Notes: generated by a model from the letters alone, not told the origin. 64,000 nt of DNA from Ruminococcus sp. (GCA_016290875.1 JAEEVL010000001.1:124001-188000), one strand, 5' to 3'; numbered from the stretch's first letter, positions 51,626 through 60,984 are shown. Numbers and translations are program-made.

Positions 51626-51671
51626 CTTTGCGTATATATAGCTGAAATTAGCTCAAAATCGTAAATAATTG

Positions 51672-51700
51672 TTGACGTAGCAGATATATTAGTGTATAAT
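51672..51700 (+). promoter_or_regulatory. promoter of LRR protein
   Basis: TTGACG (51672-51677), 17-base spacer, TATAAT (51695-51700). Confidence 0.75.
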
Positions 51701-51755
51701 AGAAACGATGGATTGCTTTTAAGCAAAAATATTTTATTACCAAGGAGGTATATTA

Positions 51756-53690
51756 ATGAAAAACTATCGTAAACGTATTCTGAGTATTGCTATTGCTGCA
51801 ACTCTTTCTATGTGTGCTTTGCCTCAGAGTTCTCCTGTACAGATTCGTCCTTCGCTTACTGCAAGTGCTGAGGGCGAGACTACTACAGATGGATTTACTT
51901 ATGAAGTAACTGCTGATGACACTGTAATAATCAAAAAATACATTGGCTCATCTACTGAGTTGGTTATTCCTGATGAAATTGACGGCAAACCTGTTACAGA
52001 AATTGCTGCATTAGCGTTTATGCATGGTTATAATGATAGTATCGATAAGTGCTTTACAAGTGTCAAGCTTCCCAAAGCTTTGAAAACAATTGGAAATGAC
52101 GCCTTTTCCGGTCAGAAAAAGCTTACAGAAATAACACTTCCTGAGACTTTGACCAGCTTGGGTACAGGTACTTTTAGCAGCTGTGCTTTGACTGAGATCA
52201 AAATCCCATCAGGCGTTACAGAGATTGGAGAACAGGCGTTTGAGTCTTGTGATTCACTTAGCAGTGTTGATATCCCGGAAAGTGTAAATAGCATCGGTGC
52301 AAATGCATTCCGCTATACAAAATGGCTTAGTAATAAGCAAACTGAAAATCCTTTAGTTGTTGTTAACGGTATTCTTATCGACGGTAGAGCTTGTGAAGGT
52401 GATGTTATTGTTTCAGATATTGTAACAAGCATAGCTGGACAAGCTTTTAGTCAAAATATTTCCGAACTCAGCAAGATTACTTCTATTTCTATTCCTGATA
52501 GTGTAACAAGTATCGGATCTGATGCTTTTTATAATTGTGCTAAGCTTGAAAAAGTTAAAATGTCAAATAATGTGACTGATATAGGATCTTCAACGTTTGC
52601 TGGTTGTACTCAGCTAAAAGAAGTCACTCTTCCCAACAGTCTTAAAACGATCGGTTATTTGGCGTTTCGTGAATGTTCCTCACTGATAAGTCTTGATATT
52701 CCAAATGGTACTGAGACTATAAACTCTCAAGCTTTTGTATTATGTTCCAATCTTGAAGCAGTAAAGATACCGGTCAGCGTGACAAGAATATTACCTGCGG
52801 CATTTTATGGTTGTCCTAAACTGACGATTTATGGATATTCAGATTCTGCTGCCCAGAGATTTGCAAATCAGTTTGTCTTACCATTTGAAGAACTTGAAAA
52901 TACCGGTTCTTCATTCTCGAGTGCTTCACTCACACTTGAAGATGATCTCGGCTTGAATTTCTATATTGACGGTATCAAGAATGATACAGATGCTGCTGAA
53001 TATAAGGTTCAATTCTCAGGCAATTGTGATGAAGCAGGCAAAGCTGTAAATATCGTCAATAAAAACGGCAAATACTGTGCAACTGCTAATATACAGGCAA
53101 GTAATATGAATGAAGTGATCACTGCTAAGCTGATCAAGGGCGATAAGACTGCTGATGTATGCCTTTATTCAGCTGATCGTTACCTGAACAGTGTGGATAC
53201 ATCTAAGTCTACTGAACTTGCTGCGCTTGTAAATGCTACTAAAGAATATGGTGCAGTTTCAAATGCTTACTTCAATGATCCTGATAATATGCCTGAAGTT
53301 GAAGATCATTCAGACGAGTATTATACTGATACATACAAGCCAGCAAAGAAGGCTACTGACAAGATATCACTTGTGCTGGATTCCAAGCTTGCTGTACGTC
53401 TTTATATACACGGCCTTGCTAAAGGTGTTACAGCTACCTGCGGTGGTAAGACTTTGTATTCAAAAAAGAGTGGAAATGGTTGGTACTTTGAAGTAACTGG
53501 CATTGAACCTAAGAAACTCGCATCAGATATTATCATAGATTATAGTGGTTATGAATACACATTCAAGCCGCTTTCTTGGGCGTATCTTGTCAAGAAAAAC
53601 AAGGCAACCGGCAAAAATAAGGCAATGGCTGATGTTCTGTATGAGTATTACACCTGTGCCGTTGCATATAACAAAACTCTTAATTCATAA
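51756..53690 (+). CDS. secreted BspA-type leucine-rich-repeat protein
   Basis: A signal peptide (about residues 1-38) leads to LRR_5 repeats over about residues 60-375 (units such as LPKALKTIGNDAFSGQKKLTEIT and IPDSVTSIGSDAFYNCAKLEKVK). The C-terminal 260 residues are two similar beta-rich halves starting ASLTLEDDLGLNFYIDG and ISLVLDSKLAVRLYIHG, apparently a duplicated domain. There is no dockerin, transpeptidase motif or membrane anchor, so it is probably secreted or surface-held by another route. AAGGAGG precedes the ATG. A 35-codon peptide gene and a lipoprotein gene follow closely. Confidence 0.85.
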   Translation: MKNYRKRILSIAIAATLSMCALPQSSPVQIRPSLTASAEGETTTDGFTYEVTADDTVIIKKYIGSSTELVIPDEIDGKPVTEIAALAFMHGYNDSIDKCFTSVKLPKALKTIGNDAFSGQKKLTEITLPETLTSLGTGTFSSCALTEIKIPSGVTEIGEQAFESCDSLSSVDIPESVNSIGANAFRYTKWLSNKQTENPLVVVNGILIDGRACEGDVIVSDIVTSIAGQAFSQNISELSKITSISIPDSVTSIGSDAFYNCAKLEKVKMSNNVTDIGSSTFAGCTQLKEVTLPNSLKTIGYLAFRECSSLISLDIPNGTETINSQAFVLCSNLEAVKIPVSVTRILPAAFYGCPKLTIYGYSDSAAQRFANQFVLPFEELENTGSSFSSASLTLEDDLGLNFYIDGIKNDTDAAEYKVQFSGNCDEAGKAVNIVNKNGKYCATANIQASNMNEVITAKLIKGDKTADVCLYSADRYLNSVDTSKSTELAALVNATKEYGAVSNAYFNDPDNMPEVEDHSDEYYTDTYKPAKKATDKISLVLDSKLAVRLYIHGLAKGVTATCGGKTLYSKKSGNGWYFEVTGIEPKKLASDIIIDYSGYEYTFKPLSWAYLVKKNKATGKNKAMADVLYEYYTCAVAYNKTLNS

Positions 53691-53705
53691 TCAGAAAAGG
53701 AGCAT

Positions 53706-53813
53706 ATGAAAATGAAGGAAACATATACTGTCCCTGAGCTCGAAATCATTAAGTTTGATTCAGAAGATGTTATCACAACAAGTCCTGATGCTGAGCTCGA
53801 TCCGCAGCAGTAA
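53706..53813 (+). CDS. 35-residue peptide gene
   Basis: AAAAGGAG precedes ATG 53706, 15 bases after the LRR gene. The peptide MKMKETYTVPELEIIKFDSE continues DVITTSPDAELDPQQ. Short peptides with the pattern (Y)xxPExExxxFxxEDVITTS occur widely in clostridia as I recall, but I know no established role. It has no hydrophobic segment and no cysteine. The ribosome binding site and tight spacing support translation. Confidence 0.6.
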   Translation: MKMKETYTVPELEIIKFDSEDVITTSPDAELDPQQ

Positions 53814-53866
53814 AAAATAAGAGTAAGGCAGTCCGTGCGGCTGCCTCTCGCTTTAAGGAGAAAAAT

Positions 53867-54364
53867 ATGAAAAGAATAGTGCCTATTTTGATTCTGTCTG
53901 CGCTTGTGCTGACAGGCTGTAAGAGCAGCAGCGGCTCTTCGTCAGATTCATCTGCTGAAACTACAACATCAGCAACAACAACTTCTGTTTCAGCAGATGC
54001 TTCATCCGAAACAGCTGCAACGACAGTTGCGGGTAAAAAGTCGGAGAATTCAACTACTACTATGACTGTGACAGGAACAACAGCAGTCAGCAACAAGGCG
54101 GTTTCAACTGATACTGCAATCGCTACACAGAGCGGTAACAATGAAGCTACCACTTCTAACGGCGATACAGCTGAACTACCATTAATTGGTGGTGACAAAG
54201 AGCCAAATACTGCACCGCCGGAGATAACTACTCCGCCTGTAGTTCCACCAACTACAGAACCTGCTGAAATCAGACCTGATGAAAAGCAGACAGAGGCTGC
54301 AACTACGACTTATTCGTCAAGGTATGATGAGCCGATAGAGCTGCCGATAATTCCAATAGAATAA
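53867..54364 (+). CDS. Thr/Ser-rich lipoprotein
   Basis: The N-terminus has a type II signal peptide with lipobox LTGC (Cys18), so the mature protein would be lipid-anchored on the cell surface. The remaining 147 residues are low-complexity Ser/Thr/Ala-rich and then Pro-rich (PPEITTPPVVPPTTEPAE), typical of an extended wall-spanning linker, with no folded domain. AAGGAG precedes the ATG. It ends the transcript that begins at the LRR gene. Confidence 0.7.
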   Translation: MKRIVPILILSALVLTGCKSSSGSSSDSSAETTTSATTTSVSADASSETAATTVAGKKSENSTTTMTVTGTTAVSNKAVSTDTAIATQSGNNEATTSNGDTAELPLIGGDKEPNTAPPEITTPPVVPPTTEPAEIRPDEKQTEAATTTYSSRYDEPIELPIIPIE

Positions 54365-54373
54365 TAAGAATAA

Positions 54374-54407
54374 ATAAAGCGACTGCTATTTAGGGCAGCC
54401 GCTTTAT
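54374..54407 (+). terminator. terminator after lipoprotein gene
   Basis: ATAAAGCG (54374-54381) pairs with CGCTTTAT (54400-54407), with inner CTGC/GCAG, then ACTTTTTG. Confidence 0.7.
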
Positions 54408-54457
54408 ACTTTTTGATCATGTTTTTCGTGTGATTTTGCTTTAAAGCAAACAAGAAA

Positions 54458-54492
54458 AAATAGATGCTCTCTTAAAAAGAGAGCATCTATTT
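54458..54492 (-). terminator. terminator of tRNA-Pro transcript
   Basis: A 14-bp perfect stem (54458-54471 with 54479-54492), loop of seven; on the minus strand it ends in a T run. Confidence 0.8.
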
Positions 54493-54496
54493 ACTA

Positions 54497-54573
54497 TGGT
54501 CGAGGTGACAGGATTTGAACCTGCGGCCCCTACGTCCCGAACGTAGTACTCTACCAAACTGAGCCACACCTCG
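54497..54573 (-). tRNA. tRNA-Pro (anticodon CGG)
   Basis: Acceptor CGAGGTG/CACCTCG, D-loop AGTTTGGT, anticodon stem CTACG/CGTAG with loop TTCGGGA, T-arm GCAGG-TTCAAAT-CCTGT. The anticodon CGG reads CCG. The 3' CCA is encoded (54497-54499). Confidence 0.92.
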
Positions 54574-54740
54574 ATAACAAATTAATTATACTATAAATGA
54601 ACATCAAAGTCAAGGGATAAGTGAGTAAATAATAATATTTTTATTTTTTACTTAAAAGAACCGCCACAGCAAAGTCTGATAACAGCTTGCTGCGGCGGTT
54701 GATTATCTGAGAAGTATACTTCTATGTTTTGTGTCTGAAA

Positions 54741-57062
54741 TTACTTCTTTATGACTTCAGACCAGTATTCCTGATTGTAGATATCTGTGAAGAGATAGCT
54801 GATCCTTGCTTCACCGCTTCCGACTGATTCGTTTGTTATCTTCAAATCGTCGGTAACGGTTATTGTATCACCGAGATAGTATGTATCCTGATACTGCATA
54901 TCATATGAGTAGTAGTCACAGATGAAATCTAATCTATCGCCGGGAGTGAGAGCGGAAGAATTCTTAGGTGAAGTTTCTGTTTCACCGTTATTGTAATCAG
55001 TTGAAGCGCCGGCTATATAACCGTCACCATCTTCAAATACGATTATGAGGTTAACTCTGTCACCGTTGAGCATTGCGGGAACATATCCCATATCCACTCT
55101 GCTGCCGTCAGAATCCTTGATGGTATCGGTGTGATAGTAAGCAACTGTCTGACCGTTGATAGCTACCCAGTCCTTGTCTGTATCAGCGATAAGTGTTTCA
55201 CCGTCACGAGTGAAGAGATTGTCCAGACCGAGGTCAAGATAGCCTGTACCGTCATCGTAGAACATATTCATATCAACGGCGTGTACCATATCCCACTGAG
55301 CTTCGGGGAGTTTCATTGTGTACTTTCCGTCATCTTCCTGCCATACGAGATTACTTGCATCGAAGTAGTGCTTTGAGATGTAGTCGGCTGCTGTATTGTC
55401 GTCGATACTTGTCATGAAGTCTGTATTGTCTTTGTTGAGTCCGTCGATGCTCTTTCCTGAACCGCCAAGGAATGAACCAAGAAGCTGTCCGATGACTTCT
55501 GCACCTGCTCCGGAAGAACCTGATGAACCGCCGAGTCCGAAGAGTGAGCCAATCGGTGATGATGAACCACCTGCTGCAATCTGGCCGCTGGTCTCGAGCT
55601 TTGCAAATTGACGGATACACTCTGCGTAGTCGGAATCCATGCCTATCTGAGTGTATGTGCTGCAGGCGGGATCCACGTATGATGTACGCTTATAGGGGAA
55701 GTAGATTGAAACGCCGTAAGCGTTTGTCATATTTGTGGAAGTACGGTTGTACTTGACTGCCTTCTTGAGTGATTCAGCAAGCTTCTCACCCTCGGGAGTT
55801 TTCATATTGGTAGCAAGATGAACGAGGTCAACCTGATCTATCTTGGAGCTTTCAGCAAACTCTCTTGTTGCATATCTTGCGTCAGAAAGCTCTTTGTACT
55901 CGCTGTTGCTAATCTTCTGACTTACTGATTTTGAGAATGCTGAGAGATCCTGCGGAACTGTTTTGGAGAATTCAGCGAGGTCGATGATGGAAAGTGTAGT
56001 CTTCTGTCCTTTGCACTTCTTAGCGCATTCTGATACGAAATCGTCAATGATGTTCTTTCCTATATCGAGAGTTGACATAGAAGTGTCCTTGCCGAATGCA
56101 GCGAGCCAGTTGTTGTAGTACCAGCCGATACCGGGTTCTGTTTCTTCAGAAGCTATGAGATAGTCTGCGTATTCGTCGAGCATAAGAGCGTTCTCAGCTG
56201 TTGCCATAAGGCAGGCGTCAAAGCCGATGAAATCGAATTTTACTCCGCCGTTCTTGAGAGCTTTGCTGATGTTTGCAAGATCCATTGAACCGCTCTTTTT
56301 GTACTTTTCATCGTAGCCGTAACCGCTTACGGATCCGCCGCCGTGATCCCAGAAGATGAGTTCATTTCTGTTTGCAGGGAAATTGGAACTGCAATACTTG
56401 ATGAATGCTGAGAGCGTTGAGGGATCAGTCATTGCCTTGCTGCCGTCATCGCTGACAAGAGAATTTATCTTGCCGTTCTTTATCTGATATATCTGATTTA
56501 CAGATGAGCTTATTCCGCTGGTCTTCCAGTTATTGCAGCCGCCGGTGTATATGATGATATTTACGTTGTCACCGCATGAGAGGCTTGCCTGGCGCATTTC
56601 CTCCATATCGGCCGAAGCCATACCGTATTTTGATTCAAGGTCGGTACCGCACATATATACCATGAGCGTTACTACGTCCTGATTGTTGCCTTTTATAACA
56701 GTTCTTTTAGCTCTTGCGCCGTCTGCAACTGAAATGTCAACAGCTGTTTCAGCGCTTGCGATGTAACCGCCGGCTATATCTGTGCCTGAATCAGAGCTTG
56801 AACCACCGCCTCCGCCTCCGAGGAGACTTCCTATTCCGCCGCCCTTGAAGAGAAGCATTGCGAGTATAAGCAGTATTGCACCGCCGCCTCCGCCGATAGC
56901 AGCACGCTTGGGAGTTAATCCTCCCCCACTCTGCTGATCACGTCCTGAATAATCTTTAGCGCTGGCTTTGCCTGTTCCGAGACCTTCGCCGCGTTTGTAA
57001 GCACCTTTACCGTTGCCGGTAACTTTCTTTTCTCTGCCCTGAGGCCTATTATCTTGTGCCAT
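54741..57062 (-). CDS. membrane-anchored clostripain-like cysteine peptidase (C11)
   Basis: A basic N-terminal stretch of about 50 residues precedes a membrane helix (about 58-73) and a Gly/Ser-rich linker. The C11 peptidase core follows, with LMVYMCGTDLES, catalytic His240 in FWDHGGG and catalytic Cys284 in GFDACLMA. A further Gly/Ser linker (near 480-515) leads to a C-terminal beta-rich domain of about 230 residues. Clostripains cut after Arg or Lys and often need calcium. The domain order suggests an enzyme held at the outer membrane face. Confidence 0.88.
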   Translation of the reverse strand: MAQDNRPQGREKKVTGNGKGAYKRGEGLGTGKASAKDYSGRDQQSGGGLTPKRAAIGGGGGAILLILAMLLFKGGGIGSLLGGGGGGSSSDSGTDIAGGYIASAETAVDISVADGARAKRTVIKGNNQDVVTLMVYMCGTDLESKYGMASADMEEMRQASLSCGDNVNIIIYTGGCNNWKTSGISSSVNQIYQIKNGKINSLVSDDGSKAMTDPSTLSAFIKYCSSNFPANRNELIFWDHGGGSVSGYGYDEKYKKSGSMDLANISKALKNGGVKFDFIGFDACLMATAENALMLDEYADYLIASEETEPGIGWYYNNWLAAFGKDTSMSTLDIGKNIIDDFVSECAKKCKGQKTTLSIIDLAEFSKTVPQDLSAFSKSVSQKISNSEYKELSDARYATREFAESSKIDQVDLVHLATNMKTPEGEKLAESLKKAVKYNRTSTNMTNAYGVSIYFPYKRTSYVDPACSTYTQIGMDSDYAECIRQFAKLETSGQIAAGGSSSPIGSLFGLGGSSGSSGAGAEVIGQLLGSFLGGSGKSIDGLNKDNTDFMTSIDDNTAADYISKHYFDASNLVWQEDDGKYTMKLPEAQWDMVHAVDMNMFYDDGTGYLDLGLDNLFTRDGETLIADTDKDWVAINGQTVAYYHTDTIKDSDGSRVDMGYVPAMLNGDRVNLIIVFEDGDGYIAGASTDYNNGETETSPKNSSALTPGDRLDFICDYYSYDMQYQDTYYLGDTITVTDDLKITNESVGSGEARISYLFTDIYNQEYWSEVIKK

Positions 57063-57152
57063 AACTTCCTCCGTTATGTTATATAGTGTTCTTCATACTG
57101 CGGCATATAGGTATGTTTGCAGACAGCCGCACATATTTTTAAACCATACTTA

Positions 57153-57181
57153 ATTTTACACTTTTTTACATTTATTGTCAA
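57153..57181 (-). promoter_or_regulatory. promoter of clostripain gene
   Basis: Minus strand TTGACA (57176-57181), 17-base spacer, TAAAAT (57153-57158). The leader between it and the gene contains GCGGC/GCCGC and may fold, but I recognise no known riboswitch. Confidence 0.65.
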
Positions 57182-57283
57182 GAAATAATTCTCAGTTCAC
57201 ATCCTATTTAAGAAATAGAAAAGTATTAGAAATTACAATGTTATATAAATATTTAATTTCTTCTACCTATTTGAAAATTTTTG

Positions 57284-57312
57284 TTGATTTTGCTTGTAGG
57301 ATATGTTATAAT
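57284..57312 (+). promoter_or_regulatory. promoter of sensor-GGDEF gene
   Basis: TTGATT (57284-57289), 17-base spacer, TATAAT (57307-57312). The rest of 57063-57372 holds no gene. Confidence 0.7.
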
Positions 57313-57372
57313 ATAAGCTAAGATAACTGTGCGCTGGAAAATATATGCACAGAGACAGGAAGTGATATTAGG

Positions 57373-59295
57373 ATGTCAGATGGCAAGATCATTGAAATTG
57401 CAGTTATGGTCGCAGGTATTGATGAAGAGTATCAGAACAGTATAATTGAAGGTATAAACTCAAGTGCGAAGAAGTATAACGTAAATGTGTCGTATTTTTC
57501 TGCTTTTGGCGGTATTATGACCAATACCCTTTTTGATATCGGCGAGTATAACATCTATAAGCTGGTAAATTATGAGATATTTGACGCTGCTATACTTCTT
57601 ACCAATACTATCGGAGATCCGTCTGAAAAGAAAGCGATAATCGAAAATGTTAAAAAAGCCGGCATTCCGGTAGTTATACTCGATTGCGATGATTATCCCG
57701 AGTTTTATAACATTACTATCGACAATTCGGCTGCTATGAAAGAGATAGTCCGTCATATAATTACTGAGCACAATGCAAAGGTGATAAACTTTGTTTCGGG
57801 ACCGCTTGCCAACACTGAAGCTGAGGACAGATACAATGCTTTTGTAAGCGTTCTTAGCGAAAATGGTATTCAGCTGGATATCGACAGAGTGTTTTTCGGC
57901 GAATTCAGAGCGGTTGACGGCGTTTCGGCTGTTGAACAGTTCATAAATTCCGGTCTGCCTATGCCTGATGCAATTGTATGTGCAAACGATGCTATGGCGC
58001 TTGCGGTTGTAATGACTCTTGAAGGCTATGGGTTTAAAGTTCCTGAGGATGTTATAGTTACCGGCTTTGACAATACCTATAATGCAAGGCACTATTGTCC
58101 GGCTATAACGAGCGTTTCGCGTCCTCTTGGCAATGCAGGAGAGCTCGCCTGTGAGATGCTTGTAAAGATTCTTCGTGGAGAAAAACTCGATAAAACTGTT
58201 CATCTCAGCTCCGAACCTGTATTCTCTGAGAGCTGCGGCTGCCATAATACTGTCAACGACGATATTACCGACTATAAGAAGACTATGCTCAGACTGGTCG
58301 AGAACTGTAGATACGATATAAAAATACTCGATAAGCTGACTTCTGTTCTTGCTGAAAGCGAGGATACTGATGAGAATATCAGGACTATCAGCAAGTATTT
58401 CCGTAAAACAGGCTGCAAGCAGTATGCTATTTGCCTTTGCTCTGAATGGGATAATGCTATGCTGGATGACTGGGGACCTTCAGCTGAGGAAACATATCAG
58501 GTCCACGGTTATACTGAGAAAATGTCCGCTCCCCTTATATACAATAAGGGTGAGGTCACATCTGTTGATTCTTTCGACAGCAAGGATATATTCCCTGTTC
58601 CTTTCGAGGGCGGCGGCAACATAAGATATATACTCCCTCTGCATTTCCGTGAAAGATGTCTTGGTTACTATATAATAAGCAACTGCGACTTCCCGACAAA
58701 GAGTTTCCTTTGTCATTCACTTATGATGAGCATAAGTAACTCTATCGAGAATATCAGAAAGCTCATACACCTTAACAGTGTTATTGATGAACTCGATAAA
58801 CTGTATGTTATTGATCCTCTTTGCAGTATCTACAACAGAAACGGATTTATCAGAAATGCTGACAGCGTCTTCCAGACAATGAAGAAGATGAACGAAAATG
58901 TTCTTATATCTTTTATTGATATGGATGGACTTAAACAGATAAATGATACTTATGGTCATAAGGAGGGCGATTTTGCTCTTCGCAAGCTCGCTGAGGTAAT
59001 CCAGAACTGTTGTTTCAATGAGCGTATCTGTGCGAGATTCGGCGGAGATGAATTCATAATCTTTGGTGCGAGCAGACACTCGGATGATATTCAGGTGCTT
59101 GAAAACGAGTTCCGCAGGCAGCTTACAGCTATGAATGCTGTCCTTGCAAAGCCTTACTCAATAGATGCAAGTATTGGTACGATAGTTTCGGCTGTTGAAC
59201 CCGGTACAAAGCTATTTTCGCTTATAACAAAGGCTGATCAGGTCATGTATGAGCGGAAGAAAAAGAAAAAGACTTCACGTTATCTCAGAAGATAA
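57373..59295 (+). CDS. periplasmic-binding-protein-like sensor fused to GGDEF domain
   Basis: Residues 1-290 match the LacI/ribose-binding sensor fold (IEIAVMVAGIDEEYQNSIIEGINSSAKKYNVNVSY, IVCANDAMALAVVMTLEGYGFKVPEDVIVTGFDN) and lack a signal peptide or DNA-binding helix, so it senses a ligand inside the cell. A GAF-like linker region (about 300-460) precedes a GGDEF domain with the intact GGDEF motif at residues 557-561 (ARFGGDEFIIFG) and DPLCSIYNRNGF. It should make cyclic di-GMP in response to a sugar or similar ligand. No EAL domain is present. It is a single-gene unit. Confidence 0.88.
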   Translation: MSDGKIIEIAVMVAGIDEEYQNSIIEGINSSAKKYNVNVSYFSAFGGIMTNTLFDIGEYNIYKLVNYEIFDAAILLTNTIGDPSEKKAIIENVKKAGIPVVILDCDDYPEFYNITIDNSAAMKEIVRHIITEHNAKVINFVSGPLANTEAEDRYNAFVSVLSENGIQLDIDRVFFGEFRAVDGVSAVEQFINSGLPMPDAIVCANDAMALAVVMTLEGYGFKVPEDVIVTGFDNTYNARHYCPAITSVSRPLGNAGELACEMLVKILRGEKLDKTVHLSSEPVFSESCGCHNTVNDDITDYKKTMLRLVENCRYDIKILDKLTSVLAESEDTDENIRTISKYFRKTGCKQYAICLCSEWDNAMLDDWGPSAEETYQVHGYTEKMSAPLIYNKGEVTSVDSFDSKDIFPVPFEGGGNIRYILPLHFRERCLGYYIISNCDFPTKSFLCHSLMMSISNSIENIRKLIHLNSVIDELDKLYVIDPLCSIYNRNGFIRNADSVFQTMKKMNENVLISFIDMDGLKQINDTYGHKEGDFALRKLAEVIQNCCFNERICARFGGDEFIIFGASRHSDDIQVLENEFRRQLTAMNAVLAKPYSIDASIGTIVSAVEPGTKLFSLITKADQVMYERKKKKKTSRYLRR

Positions 59296-59299
59296 TATC

Positions 59300-59324
59300 A
59301 AAGCCCCTCTTAATGAGGGGCTTT
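59300..59324 (+). terminator. terminator after sensor-GGDEF gene
   Basis: AAAGCCCCTC (59300-59309) pairs with GAGGGGCTTT (59315-59324), loop TTAAT, then TGTTTTG. Confidence 0.85.
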
Positions 59325-59355
59325 TGTTTTGCATGGATAGTATTCTGTAAAATTA

Positions 59356-59398
59356 AAATAGCCTGCGAGGACAAACAAGTTTGACTCACAGGCTATTT
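59356..59398 (-). terminator. terminator of tRNA-Leu transcript
   Basis: AAATAGCCTG (59356-59365) pairs with CAGGCTATTT (59389-59398), plus inner pairs GAG/CTC; on the minus strand it is followed by TAATTTTA. Confidence 0.65.
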
Positions 59399-59400
59399 GC

Positions 59401-59487
59401 TGGTGCCGCTGACCGGACTTGAACCGGTACGGTATTGCTACCGAGGGATTTTAAGTCCCTTGTGTCTGCCAATTCCACCACAGCGGC
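59401..59487 (-). tRNA. tRNA-Leu (anticodon UAA)
   Basis: Acceptor GCCGCTG/CAGCGGC, anticodon stem AGGGA/TCCCT with loop CTTAAAA, a long variable arm as expected for leucine (CGGTAGCAATACCG), and T-arm CCGG-TTCAAGT-CCGG. The 3' CCA is encoded (59401-59403). Confidence 0.93.
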
Positions 59488-59580
59488 AGCCGACTTAAAT
59501 ATTATAGCATAACTATCACAACTTGTCAAGTATTAATTTTAAGGTATTTGTATCTTTTTTAAAATATTTGCCTCTTTCTA

Positions 59581-59609
59581 TGGACAAGTTACAAAAATTG
59601 TGGTATAAT
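59581..59609 (+). promoter_or_regulatory. promoter of the small dockerin operon
   Basis: TGGACA (59581-59586), 17-base spacer, TATAAT (59604-59609). Confidence 0.65.
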
Positions 59610-59651
59610 TGAAAAATAGTATGGATTATATATTGCAGGAGGTTTGGAGCT

Positions 59652-59798
59652 ATGCTCAGTATCATTCTGATAATAGGGCTGTTTACAGTATCGTTCGTTA
59701 CAGCCGGTCTGATAACATTCAGATCAAGGAGAAAGCGCTCAGCTTTACATGATCAGGCTCCTTCTGCTGATGACAGGAACGCTGCTGATAGCGATTGA
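59652..59798 (+). CDS. 48-residue single-helix membrane protein
   Basis: AGGAGG lies upstream of ATG 59652. The product has one hydrophobic helix (residues about 2-22, LSIILIIGLFTVSFVTAGLI) and a basic then acidic tail. It is followed nine bases later by the 99-aa gene, whose ribosome binding site overlaps the stop region. Function unknown; it is too short for routine gene calling. Confidence 0.55.
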   Translation: MLSIILIIGLFTVSFVTAGLITFRSRRKRSALHDQAPSADDRNAADSD

Positions 59799-59807
59799 AG
59801 GTGACTT

Positions 59808-60107
59808 ATGGATATAGATCTCTATGTTGACCGTGTTTATTACGGCTTCTACCCTATCTCTGCCATTGAGGAGAGATTTGAGGAGCAAAAGCAGCTTGCA
59901 AATGAACTTGCTGCGGATATTGATGACGGTGAGGTCATTGTCTATGCCATTTTCAATTATGAGCCGGATTCCGAAAGGATAGTCTCTCTTGAACTGATGA
60001 CCGAGCGATTGGATTATGATGATTATGTAAGGTCTTATCAGTCGTTTTCCGGCTATTGCAGAGCGTTCTTTGTAAGAAAAACAAACGGAGGAAACAATGA
60101 AGAATAA
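59808..60107 (+). CDS. hypothetical acidic protein (99 aa)
   Basis: A soluble, acidic protein of 99 residues (MDIDLYVDRVYYGFYPISAI...) with no recognised motif. GAAGGTG precedes its ATG, and its last 11 bases overlap the start of the dockerin gene, so the three genes here form a coupled operon. Confidence 0.6.
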   Translation: MDIDLYVDRVYYGFYPISAIEERFEEQKQLANELAADIDDGEVIVYAIFNYEPDSERIVSLELMTERLDYDDYVRSYQSFSGYCRAFFVRKTNGGNNEE

Positions 60108-60984
60108 AAGGTTCATCGCTGTTCTTTTGTCAGCCGCTGTTTCGGCTTCTTTCTTTTCCGGAAGTGCTGTCGCTGCTGATAATGCTGAGGAAGCAAATAC
60201 GCTTCATAAAGTGACTTTCCTTGATCTTGACGGCACCCCCTTTAAGGTCATTGATGTTGCAGTCGGCGAGAAAATAGACTACTCAACGATAAACACAGAC
60301 TCTATGCACAGGCACATCGATGCTTATACTGAAGAGAAGTTTTCTAAGTGGAGCATTATGCCGGAGACTGTTGATAAAGACGTTACTATCGAAGCTTTGT
60401 ATTCAAGGGTTAAGCTTTCTTTTGACAGCCTGCCTGACAGGATAAAGTATCTTACCAAAGAAGGAAGTATTTCTACCGAAGGTATGAAGGTATCTGTTAC
60501 CACTACAACTCAGCTCGCTGATAAAGACGAGACGGGAAACTATATCCTTGAGGGTACAAAGGTCGATATAACGCCAAGCTGTAAGATAACTCCGTCAAAG
60601 CTTCAGGATGTATTCAAGGACGGCAAAATGAGCGGTAAAGTAACCGTATATGCTTCCGGTGAGTCTCTTCCTGTTGCTTCATTTGATGTTTTTTATCTTG
60701 ACCTTCCCGGTGACGTGAACCGCTCCGGCAGAATGGAAGCTGATGATGCTTCGCTAGTCCTCAAACAATATACTGAGCTCTCTTCAAATGCTGACGCTCT
60801 TAGCGGCGGTGTAACTGTTAACTCAGACGGCAAGGTTATGAGTGGTGAAGAGTTTATAGCATATGCTGATGTAAACTGTGACAGAAAGCTGACCGCTGAT
60901 GATGCTTCTATGCTGCTCAGATTCTACACGCTTGTTTCATCAGACGCTGATACAAAGTGGTCTGACGTTGCGGATATTAAATAA
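60097..60984 (+). CDS. secreted dockerin-containing protein
   Basis: A signal peptide (about residues 1-26, cut after AVAA) leads to about 180 residues of beta-rich sequence without a recognised catalytic domain (LHKVTFLDLDGTPFKVIDVAVGEK resembles InlB/Listeria-Bacteroides-type repeats), then a dockerin-like module with loops GDVNRSGRMEADDASLVL and ADVNCDRKLTADDASMLL. The two loops are set some 60 residues apart, wider than in the other two dockerins of this window, which fits Ruminococcus dockerin variety. GGAGG precedes ATG 60097. It may be a scaffold-bound binding or structural component. Confidence 0.75.
   Translation: MKNKRFIAVLLSAAVSASFFSGSAVAADNAEEANTLHKVTFLDLDGTPFKVIDVAVGEKIDYSTINTDSMHRHIDAYTEEKFSKWSIMPETVDKDVTIEALYSRVKLSFDSLPDRIKYLTKEGSISTEGMKVSVTTTTQLADKDETGNYILEGTKVDITPSCKITPSKLQDVFKDGKMSGKVTVYASGESLPVASFDVFYLDLPGDVNRSGRMEADDASLVLKQYTELSSNADALSGGVTVNSDGKVMSGEEFIAYADVNCDRKLTADDASMLLRFYTLVSSDADTKWSDVADIK

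Noticed and set aside
57460..58245. 261-codon minus-strand frame opposite the sensor-GGDEF gene
   Set aside because: The plus-strand gene has clear domains throughout; the minus frame has no ribosome binding site or recognisable sequence.
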